From the NCBI GenBank assembly GCA_003586115.2, contig QVOM02000112.1, positions 52,016,212-52,080,211 of the forward strand: 64,000 bases of DNA, in the 5' to 3' direction. The DNA comes from Salvator merianae (Eukaryota > Chordata > Lepidosauria > Squamata > Teiidae). Positions 55,133 through 64,000 of this stretch are shown piece by piece. Under the pieces are notes generated by a model. That model saw nothing but the letters and a program-made list of their open reading frames with translations, searched no databases and was not told where the DNA came from. Position numbers and translations under genes: made by a program. How positions within the stretch are numbered: the stretch's first letter is position 1; each line of letters opens with the position of its first letter.

Positions 55133-56070
55133 TTCATAGAATCATAGAATCATAGAGTTGGAAGGGACCTCCAGGGTCATCGAGTCCAACCCCCTGCTCA
55201 ATGCAGGATTCACTACACCATCCTAGACAGATATCTGTCCAGCCTTTCCTTGAAGATCTCCAGCGAAGGAGAGCCCACCACCTCCTGTGGTAACCTGTTC
55301 CAGTGACTGATTGCCCTTACGGTCAGAAAGTTTTTCCTAATAGGTAGCCTGTATCTACTCCCTTGAAGTTTCAGCCCATTGTTTCTGGTCCTTCCTTCTT
55401 GCGCAGCTGAGAATAGGGCCAATCCTTCTGCACTGTGACAGCCCTTCAGATACTTGAAAACAGCTATCATATCTCCTCTCAGTCTTCTCTTCTGCAGGCT
55501 AAACATTCCTAGGTCCTTTAACCGTTCCTCGTAGGACATGGTTTGCAGACCGCTCACCATTTTGGTCGCCCTTCTCTGAACTTGTTCCAGTTTGTCAATG
55601 TCCCTTTTAAACTGGGGCGCCCAGAACTGGACACAATACTCCAGATGAGGTCTGACCAAGGAAGAGTAAAGTGGGACAATTACGTCTCGTGATAGACTCT
55701 TTACTCTTCTTGATACAGCCCAGGATGGTGTTTGCCTTTTTTGCAGCTGCATCACACTGTTGACTCAGGTTTAATCTATGATCTACTAGTACACCCAGAT
55801 CCTTTTCACATGTGCTGCTGCTCAGCGAGATTCCTCCCATTCTGTATTGGATATTGTCATTTTTCTTACCTAGATGTAAAACTTTGCATTTCTCCCTGTT
55901 AAATGTCATTCTGTTAGTTTCTGCCACTGTTCAAGCTTGTCCAAATCATTTTGAATCCTCTCCTTCTCCTCCCTAGTGTTAGCAACCCCTCCTAGCTTTG
56001 TGTCATCTGCAAATTTGATCAGCGTCCCCTCGACACCTTCATCCAGATCGTTTATAAAAATCTTGACCAG
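55133..56070 (-). mobile_element. CR1 LINE, antisense, best preserved copy
   Basis: It starts with the terminal repeat 'catagaatcatagaatcata' (complement of the CR1 3' microsatellite) and 'gagttggaagggacctcc'. A frame of 180 codons (55755 to 55213) covers the RT C-terminus with VRPHLEYCVQFWAPQ, VQRRATKMVSGL and RLPQEVVGSPSLE. An overlapping shifted frame (55927 to 55607) has REKCKVLHLGK and EKDLGVLVD. One frameshift and the 5' truncation kill it. It abuts the older CR1, as if inserted into it. Confidence 0.9.
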
Positions 56071-56542
56071 TTAAGTTTCAGTTGAGAAATCTTTGCTATC
56101 ATTCTTTGATGAGATAAATAAAGAGGAGAGTTTCATGGAAGAGACAAAGATTGACAGATGCATTATGCCCTAGAGCCCACTTCCTTAGTTGCACAAAGTG
56201 TTACGTCCATTGATTTGATATGTTAGTACAAAGTGGGGGCATAAACTCAAAAGGTACTGTGTGACTCTTCTATGTATGTGAAGTTCAAGATAAGATATGA
56301 TTAAATAACAGCAGTAATTAGCAATAAAACAGATTTCCTAGCTTTGCTGTGTTGATTTAACATCTGTAGCTTGAGAGAACACTATTGTCGTAGCTGAACC
56401 TTCAACAAACACAATGAAACTTGCTGATAAGTTTTTAATCCAAAGTAGTTGAAGTTCCCCCTTGAAGTTCTTTTGCTAAAGAAAAGTAGATGCTGAGAGA
56501 AATTGGTGATGTCATGTTTTATTGAAAAATCTGCTGTTACAG

Positions 56543-56752
56543 CCAGACCTAGCTCTGGAACAAGGAGAATTACCAGAGGGCAAGCACATGAAGTCCCATA
56601 AGCGGGTTCACAAACGAAAGCATAAGCCTGGCGAAGAGGAAGAAAACCAAGTACCTGACGATTCTGCCTTCAGTGAATATGCAGAAAAAGAAGTGGAATT
56701 CACAGGGAATGTGGGAGATGAAACTAATTCGGCTGTGCAGAGCATTCAACAA
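56543..56752 (+). CDS. PRDM15: PRDM15 coding exon 21 (tail, charged)
   Basis: Acceptor CTGTTACAG and donor CAA|GTGAGT. It encodes residues 878-947: a basic run [19 protein letters not shown], possibly a nuclear-localisation signal, then [18 protein letters not shown] and [14 protein letters not shown]. It leaves in phase 0. Confidence 0.96.
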
Positions 56753-57398
56753 GTGAGTATTGAATTAAGAAAGGAAACAACTAAGTGTCTGGACGTTGTA
56801 GCCATTTGCTGGGAATATCTGGATCTCTTTGCTTTTGTTTTGTGTTCCTTGCAATCCAAGTGCTTAATATGGTGATGAGAAATAATACAATTTCCCCAAT
56901 TCTCAACAGGAATTTTGAAAATGGCACATAATCAAAAATACTGTCCCTTCCTAATTAATAATAATCAGTTGACTTCAGTGCAGACCTTTTCTACTCAGTA
57001 TTGAAATTTGTCTTCAGTTTTGATGGTAACTGAATTTTATACCTGAATCATCAACAATGAGGAACACTTCCAGTGAAAATTCATCTAACCTTCAGTTTAT
57101 TATGTTTAATCCAGAATACTGGTTATTATTATATATTTCCAATCATATGACATAATAGCAGGTATTATAAGGCGTAGTTTCATCTTAACATCATCCCTTG
57201 TATAAATGGATCTAATCCAATCTGTTATCAAGTTTGATCTTTCTACTTCCATGTAATAAAGTGATACTCATCATGCCATCCATGAGTGAAAAAGAGATCG
57301 CAAAAGTCCTGCTAGGCATGACATGTTTCTGGTGCAAACATTTATTTGAAAACCAGAGCCACGTATAGATCTGAATTTTCAATTTTCTCTTTCTTCAG
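56753..57398 (+). other. Intron 21, nothing recognised
   Basis: A 646-bp AT-rich intron without repeats I can name. Confidence 0.65.
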
Positions 57399-57878
57399 GT
57401 TGTGGTAACCCTTGGAGATCCAAATGTGACCACCCCATCAAGTTCAGTTGGACTGACCAATATCAGCGTTACTCCCATCACCACAGCGGCTGGGACCCAA
57501 TTTACAAACCTACAGCCTGTGGCTGTAGGTCACCTTGCCACTCCTGAGCGCCAGTTACAGCTAGACAATTCTATTCTCACAGTAACATTTGATACAGTCA
57601 CTGGCTCTGCCATGTTACACGGTAACCGACAGAATGATATCCAGATACAGTCACAGCCTGAGGCAGCAAACCCTCAGTCAGTGGCCCACTTTATAAACCT
57701 GACAACTTTGGTGAACTCTATTGCTCCCTTAGGGAACCAGATATCTGAACAGCATCCCTTAACATGGAGGGCAGTGCCTCAGTCGGATGTATTGCAGACT
57801 CAGGCCCAACCAACACAACAGCAGACAGGACAGCAACAGGTTCAAACTGAACAGCAGCAACAGATGTACAGTTACTAA
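57399..57878 (+). CDS. PRDM15: PRDM15 terminal coding exon 22
   Basis: Acceptor TCTTTCTTCAG; stop TAA at 57876-57878. It encodes residues 948-1106: [62 protein letters not shown] and a glutamine-rich end ([16 protein letters not shown]) closing with MYSY. It contains no zinc finger. Conservation of the tail suggests a partner-binding role, which is inference. Confidence 0.97.
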   Translation, partial: VVVTLGDPNVTTPSSSVGLTNISVTPITTAAGTQFTNLQPVAVGHLATPERQLQLDNSILTVTFDTVTGSAMLHGNRQNDIQIQSQPEAANPQSVAHFINLTTLVNSIAPLGNQISEQHPLTWRAVPQSDVLQTQAQPTQQQTGQQQVQTEQQQQMYSY

Positions 57879-58995
57879 CTTACACCTGTAAGAAGATACC
57901 CAACAGCGAATGGGCTTGTAGGGGCCTATGGAATATGTAAACCGAATCAATTGTCGGAAGTCAAGCAGGGGAAGGAAAAAGCTGGCACAAGTAAAAGAAT
58001 GCTCGGGCTGGTGCAGCAGCTTGAAGTCGTAGAGCGTCTCTTACTCTGCAGCCATCAAGCCTGCTCAACGTTTGAGTAGTGTCAGCTTACAATGGTGGGA
58101 TGGGAGCAGGGATGCATTTAAGATCTCAGGGTAGTTGATAAGAAGGTGGAAAAATAGTAAATACAATTACAAAAATGGAGCAGCAAGAACGTTTAAGCTT
58201 AAGGGTTACACTGGAATAGGCTGCGGTATCCCAGCCATGGGGTATTTAAGAGTGTATCTTAGTAAAAGGTCATGCTATTGTTTTCTTTTCTTTAGATAAG
58301 TCCTGTATCTAAAGGAACATATGGAAAAATTAAGTGGGTGGCAGTCTGGTGGGGATAGTCTGTTATGTGAAACGTACCTCATCTTGTGAATCATGTCCAT
58401 GGTGGTGATGGAAGAACCGCTCTACCAATAAGAAGGCGTGGGATGTCTCCTGAAAGAACTAGCCGGTCTGATATTAGAGCAACATTTATCGTATTTTGCT
58501 TAGTAAAATAAAAACTTGAATCAATCTTGTTCTAGACTAAACGTCTAATATGGCAATAGGATTATTTGCAGAACTGCTTGTTGATTAAATATTACACTTA
58601 GCTAATGGGTCTCAGGAGCAGTTCTTCCTGCTGAAACTTCTGGTTGGCTGTGAGTTCACCAAATTGTCTTCAATCACATTGTAAGCGTATGGGAGGAAAA
58701 GAGCCATTTTACATATTATTACCTTTGTATGTCACACTGTGGTTTTGGTGGATATTTGCAGATTAAGGGAGATTTTCTACACTGATTTCATGTATCTTTT
58801 CATTATATGCATTGTAATAACCGATACTGGAATTATTTGCAGAAAAAAAAAAAGATGAAATTCACAGCAAAATATTTCTTGGGTAAAAGTAGTGGTAGTG
58901 TGTGCATTACCAAATATAGTGTCCACAAGGAGGCAGCCTAAACTAATGTTAATGGAAAGGCCCCTACCTTAATAAAGGTAGGAAGCTATTATAGA
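57879..58995 (+). other. PRDM15: PRDM15 3' untranslated region (probable main form)
   Basis: No repeat insertions are visible. The end is inferred from AATAAA at 58971 followed about 30 bases later by a GT-rich stretch (gctgtgttgtctgt), the usual layout of a cleavage site. A shorter form could end after AATAAA at 58507 and a longer one after the pair at 59338/59345. Confidence 0.5.
58971..58976 (+). terminator. AATAAA polyadenylation signal, best candidate
   Basis: A canonical hexamer, with a GT-rich downstream element at about 59001-59014. It lies about 1.1 kb after the PRDM15 stop codon. Confidence 0.5.
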
Positions 58996-59152
58996 ACAGC
59001 TGTGTTGTCTGTCAGACTAGAGAACGCTTTTGTGCAATCTTACACAATGTATCTGCCATATCTTATGCTAAATTTCAGTTCAGTCTATATTTTCTATGAA
59101 GTGACTAAGAATGTGCCATCAGCAAATAAAGGAGAGTAGCCCAGCAGTTGAA

Positions 59153-59179
59153 GAATGAATGAATGAATGAATGAATGAG
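59153..59179 (+). repeat. (GAAT)n microsatellite
   Basis: About six perfect tetranucleotide copies ending in GAGT. It lies in the distal 3' UTR or flank. Confidence 0.9.
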
Positions 59180-59337
59180 TGAAAGTTTTTCTTCTCTTTG
59201 CAGTTGTGGATACTTCTTTCCTAACCAACTGGCAAGGAAAATATCTAGGCAATTCTATAGGCATTGATGAGTTACAGCCAGTTCTATTTGACAATCAAAC
59301 AGGTGCAGCTACTGGCAGGAAATCCATTGTGGGAATG

Positions 59338-59350
59338 AATAAAAAATAAA
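59338..59350 (+). terminator. Tandem AATAAA signals, alternative distal site
   Basis: Two overlapping-range canonical hexamers, at 59338-59343 and 59345-59350, are followed by 'gcttgtggagagg'. They would give a 1.47-kb 3' UTR. Confidence 0.4.
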
Positions 59351-61860
59351 GCTTGTGGAGAGGACTGCTACAATGCCCCTACCAGGTCAAGATGCCTACC
59401 AGTCAGCCATGCTGTTCCATGGAATGCTACATTACTTATTGTCTCCTTCCCCTGTTTTCAAGTTATGGCTCAGAAGTTCTGTACCATCACTGACCCGTTT
59501 TTGCATTGCTTTCTTCCATTTAGCAAAGACACCTACTGCCTCTGTCCCGGGAATGGATAGCACTGTTTTGCCTCTGTAAGGTTCTATATTCGGTTGAATG
59601 TGTTATTAATTTATATGATTTCTAGTTTTCACAAGATTTCAGATTACTCTCCTCTTTCCTACCTTACTGTCTTCTTCCCATCCTGGTGTATGGGGTTGAA
59701 AGCTTCAGAGTAGGAGTAGATATATAAGCTTATTCTTCCTTTTCCCTTCCACCATTTCTTTACCTTCAGAAGGCATGGAGCTGCTCTTTCCATCTGCCAG
59801 TATTCTCTGGCTGCCCCCTTGATGGTTTAAAATATTTCTGTACTGTTCCATGCCAAATATTTCTATTCCCATTAGAAATATAGTCTCAAATCACAAAACA
59901 CCATCAGAACCAGCTAAAACTACCAGTGATGTCAAAACGCTAAAATCAAGACTGGGAAGAGAAAATACTTGCACTGTAGCACACATCAGCGCATGCACAT
60001 GGCCTCACTGTAGCTCTGCCCACAGAGGAAGCTGAAAGAGGTGAGTTTTCTCACCTGGACGTGACTCCTTGCTTGGGAGTCATGTAAAGCTTTCATAGAG
60101 AGCTGGGGCTGTGGGTTAAAGGTTCTTACAATCCCCTGCCTCTACAGCCATTTTACTGAAGGACAAATGGTTGTTTGGCACATCAGTGTCCTGGGATTCT
60201 CCAACACCACACTAGAGACTACAGAGATGGTGTTGGGGAGCAGAGAGAGCACTTTCCAACCTGCCTCATTTACCCAGTGCAGGGTAATGGCCCTCATAAC
60301 ACACTCCAGTTTGGAGGGGGGTTCCCAGTGAAGGAAATAGTGTTCCCAATGATAACCACAATGCACACACACCCATGACCCCTAAGCCTAGCCTGATGCT
60401 GAACTGAAAAACCCAGTGGACAAACCTTGGTTAGGCCTATCTCATTTCTTTCAGCCTGCTAGGTTTCAGTAATGAATGCATGGTTAGCTCCCTCATGCAT
60501 AAGGGAGTTATGGACAAGGGCGGATTAATTATCTGATCTGACATTCAGAAACAAAAATCACTAAGCAAGGGGGTTCAGAAGCCAGATATTTGTTGGAGGA
60601 AGGGGGAACCCTCCGGTACAATGATATCTCTGCCTCCTACTCCCTCACTGTCTTCTTTCAGCTGCTCTTCTAGGAATAGTCCCATTGTCTTTTCTGAGCA
60701 ACAATGGCTTTTTTTTGGGGGGGGGGGGGCTTAGACTTTCCTAATTCATTAGTTGTTGGACTACAAATTCTTGCTGTCTGGTTTGTTACATCATGCACCT
60801 CATATGGTTCAATAGTGAATCACTAAACCAAAAACTCATTGATGCAAAAATTGTGTATTCAAAAAAACATGCTCTGATTGTGTTATATCCATGAAGGGTG
60901 AAAAAATCCTGTAAGCTTTGCTGGTATTATACAAATGTGAATGACACTGTTAAGGAAACCAATGTCTGAGTGGGAATTTGAGGTAGATAGCTTCATAATC
61001 CTAACTCAAACTTATTAACTACTATTTGTGTTTGGAACACAATTGCTACTGCCAGTCTGCTTTTAATAGGAAAAATAGTGGAAATATGAAGAAAAGCAAC
61101 TTTCTCTGAGTGAATACAGTGTACAGACCGCCTTGTTTTAATAGCATAGCAATCTAATTAATGTATAAATTCTAATAATCTAGTAGAAGGAACCTCCTTT
61201 CTAGTTTAACTGATTGTCACTCTTACCCCCAAGGTAAGCTCACAAGCTGGCATATGATCATGCTTCAAAAATGCTCTTTTTTGTGACTTGTAAGTGCAGT
61301 TTGACAGTAGAAACAGTTATCTAGGCTTGTTTCACCCTATGTCAGTTCAAGGATAAATCCCAACAGAGCAAAAGCTGTCAAATCCCAGAGAAGTAGGGCT
61401 GTGGACTGAGAAGTGCCGACAAAAGGACCTAGATGGCCACATTGTTCCCTTAGGTGCACGAGTCCTAATTTAAAGAGTTCAGTACCCACTGTAACCAATC
61501 AAATTGCCACAAAACAATAGGTAGGCCTGTGATATTTTAGTTGTTCCTAACAGGGTATTTACTGGGGGATGCACTATTGTTTGGGAAGTAAGTGTGGCCC
61601 TTTAGGAGCTTCTGTCCCTCAGGACTCTGCCTTCTCTCAGGTTCTGATGTATGTCATTTAATACTTTGCCTTACTGGAGCTTATCTTTGAACTATAATAA
61701 TTTCTATGCCTTCTCTGGATTATGACCAAGAGGGGTCCTTTGACATTTCTCTGATTGGAATATGGCCTGCTGCAAATGCATCCCTTACCTCATTATTCCA
61801 TGGCTTTCAGGTCCCCCACAAACATAGGTATTTTTAAGATTCAAAGAATGGCCAGAGGGG
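59351..61860. other. Downstream flank, nothing recognised
   Basis: About 2.5 kb after the gene with no exon, tRNA or clear repeat. A poly-G run stands at 60717-60730. Confidence 0.6.
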
Positions 61861-62455
61861 AATTACAGGATATTTAAATTTCCAGGTGTCTATAACAGGA
61901 CGTGGGAATGTCTTTAACAGGACACATACAACAGCAGGACATACCCTTGATCTAGTCTTTGCCACAGAGCAGATTGGTGAAAATCCGTTAATAGGAAGAC
62001 TGGTGAAAAGCCCATTGTCATGGAAGCACCACTTTCTGGTAAGATTTAAATTTGCAGGGGCAGCTCCCCTCTGATTCACCTCAAAGACTTATGGAACCTG
62101 AGCGATTCCAGAATGCTTTAGGAGATTTTCTGGTTGACGTGGATGGTGCTCCTGCTGAGGCTGTGGCCTCACTATAAAATTACAAGGTGAGTCGAGCCAT
62201 TGACTCAGTCACACTGAAGTGCCCTCAATGCAGCCTAGGAGCTCATAAAGCAACGTGGAGATGGCAATGAAGGAGAAGGATCAATGACTAGAACACAGGT
62301 TGCATAAATCCTGCTGTGAATCTGATCAAACTTCTGTTAGAGCACATTATCATGCCTTTCATGATAAGGTTACAAATATTGACAGCATATTTGAGGAAAG
62401 AACACCTCTACTGCATTTGGTACCACATACGATGATCAAGAAGACTTAAAAATTA
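61860..62455 (+). mobile_element. L2 LINE remnant, endonuclease end
   Basis: The frame from 61886 reads GHTLDLVFATEQIGE and SWKHHFLVRFKF, matching the end of the L2 endonuclease domain. Stops follow. The element continues after the SINE at 62457 into reverse-transcriptase sequence. Confidence 0.8.
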
Positions 62456-62456
62456 G

Positions 62457-62770
62457 GAGGCACGGTGGCGCAGAAGGCTAAGGCACTGATCTTTCAATAG
62501 GAGGATTAGAGTTCAAGGCCCCTGTCTGCCGTGTAGAGGGGATGAGCGCCCTCTACTGGCCTCTAGCTCCAGCCAACCTAGCTGTTCGAAAGCAAGTAAT
62601 TGCAAGTAGATAAATAGGGAGCATCACATTGTGTGATGTGGAAGATAGACAGATGTAAGCCTTCGGGCGAAAAATAACCTTATAAACCGCTTTGAGTCAG
62701 CTTCGGCCGAGAAAAGCAGGGTATAAAAACCAAGTTCTCCTCCTCCTCCTCCTCCTTCTTCTTCTTTCAT
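62457..62770 (+). mobile_element. tRNA-derived SINE inserted into the L2
   Basis: The head 'aggcacggtggcgcagaagg' is a box A region and 'gagttcaaggcccc' at 62509 is box B. The body contains 'agctccagccaacctagctg' and 'ttcgaaagcaagtaattgc', as in Anolis-type SINEs. The tail 'ataaaccgctttgagtcag' and 'gggtataaaaacc' ends in a (CCT)n/(TCT)n tract at 62737-62768. It is a different SINE family from the four ACA-tailed copies in the gene. Confidence 0.8.
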
Positions 62771-64000
62771 GTGGCAGCAACAGCGGCAGCTATTTCTCTA
62801 CCATGATTATGTCCTTCAGTAGCTATCTGGCAGAACTTCCCCAAGTGGCAAATGGCCTTTTAATTTCTAGCCCAAGGAAGCAAGATCGGTTGCCATTTAA
62901 CATCTGGTGTGACAAATTTGCAGGATACTTTAAGGGGGAAGTTGCTCAGATACATAGGCGATTGGATGTCAGTTGAAATTATCCTAAAGGGAAGCATCCA
63001 GGGACCATCTGGTCCAATTTTCTTGGATCAGTTTCAATAATTGAAGTCTGAGGAAGTGTACAAGCTTGCTTGCTGGGGTTCAGCTGACTACATGCTTTCT
63101 GGATCCTTGTCCTTCTTGATTGATAAAAGCTAAACCTGACTGGGTGGGTTCAGGGAGTGATGAATGCCTCTGAAAGAGATTGGGTCATCTGGATCCTGGG
63201 AGGACCACCCTAACAACTGCCACCTAAGGAAGTATTTTCCTTGGCAAGATACTGGAGAGAATAATGGTTGCCCAAAGCTGATTATCTGGACCCCTTTCAA
63301 TCTGGCTTCAGGCCCAGTTATGGCACTGAAACTGCCTTGGTCACCCAGGTTGATGACATTCTCCAGGAGAAGGGAGGGGTGTCACTCTATTGGTTCTCCT
63401 GGAACTCTCAGTGGCTTTTAATACTATTGACCATGGTATCATTCTCAAAAGGCTATGCAGTTTGGGGTACTGCATTGTAATGGTTCCACTCCTATCTCCA
63501 AAGCCAATGCCAGAGAGTGGTTGTGAAAGATTTCTGTGCCATGGTCTAGGAAGTCAGTTGTGGGAATCCTCAGAGATTGATCTTATCTCCCATGCTCTAA
63601 CATCTATATGAAGCCACTGAGAGGTTGTCAGGAATTTTGGAGTGAGGTGATATCAATATGCAGATGATACCAAGCTCTATCTCTTCATGCCATCTGAATC
63701 AGGAGAAGCAGTCCAATTGCTTGACAAGTGTTTGGAGGCAGTAATGGGCTGGATGGGGAGCAATACATTGAAACTAAACCCAGACAAGATTTAGACAAAT
63801 CCTGTGTGTTACAGGATCTCATGTCCATGAAGAAGAGAGGCACCCTATTCTTGATGAGGTTGTTGTACCCTGAAAGGGACAGATATAGAATCAGGGGGTG
63901 CTCTTGGACTTTGCAATAAAACGTGAAGCTCAAGTGGAGGCAGTGGCCAGGAGTGCCTACTTCCAGCTACAGTTCACCAACTGGTTCATCAGTTATCGCC
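62771..64000 (+). mobile_element. L2 LINE remnant, reverse transcriptase part (runs off the window)
   Basis: After the SINE, 'FNIWCDKFAGYFKGEVAQIH' resumes the L2 protein. From 63268 come LDPFQSGFRPSYGTETALV, then, shifted, VAFNTIDHGIILKRL, the fingers/palm motifs of L2 reverse transcriptase. 'atatgcagatgataccaag' at 63655 encodes the YADDTK catalytic motif. Several frameshifts and stops show it is inactive. It is cut by the window end. Confidence 0.88.

Noticed and set aside
55213..55927. Long antisense frames as an independent gene
   Set aside because: They are the C-terminal CR1 reverse-transcriptase frame, 5'-truncated and frameshifted.

Overview
The window is vertebrate nuclear DNA, most likely from a squamate reptile. 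It holds one gene, spread over many exons on the + strand in AT-rich, repeat-filled introns. CR1 and L2 LINE remnants, tRNA-derived SINEs, and hAT-type and other short inverted-repeat transposons fill much of the space. That mix fits lizards. A gecko-like source is possible but not shown.

The gene is PRDM15, a nuclear PR-domain zinc-finger transcription factor. I placed 22 coding exons between 6229 and 57878. Each has an AG acceptor and a GT donor, and all join in phase into one 1106-residue reading frame. In protein order it encodes a short acidic start and a Cys/His-containing N-terminal stretch (residues 1-44), the PR/SET-like domain (about 45-168), and a basic linker with an AT-hook-like motif (about 227-237). 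Sixteen zinc fingers follow (about 340-848), mostly one finger per exon, with several fingers split by introns. The C-terminal tail is conserved and ends glutamine-rich (851-1106). The start codon lies in a small exon with a splice acceptor 9 bases upstream, so promoter and 5' exon(s) lie elsewhere. Probable polyadenylation signals lie at 58507, 58971 and 59338/59345.

Layout: 1-6219 is upstream intron or flank with degenerate repeats. 6220-15694 holds the N-terminus and PR domain. 18525-48789 holds the second linker and all sixteen fingers. 53984-57878 holds the C-terminal tail. 57879-59350 is 3' UTR. 59351-61860 is flank with nothing recognised. 61860-64000 is an L2 LINE remnant with a SINE inserted in it.

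Main points for a second look. (1) The exon expected to carry the two cysteines of the first zinc finger, just after the PR domain, could not be found, although its two histidines survive in the next exon and the flanking exons still join in frame. (2) A 1171-bp hAT-type element (33601-34771) has perfect 17-bp inverted termini, an 8-bp target duplication and an internal 3 x 47-bp minisatellite. (3) A 350-bp CpG-rich hAT MITE (16148-16497) has a perfect 8-bp target duplication. (4) At least five related inverted-repeat elements sit in the introns of this one gene. No prokaryote-type or otherwise new multi-gene system was seen.
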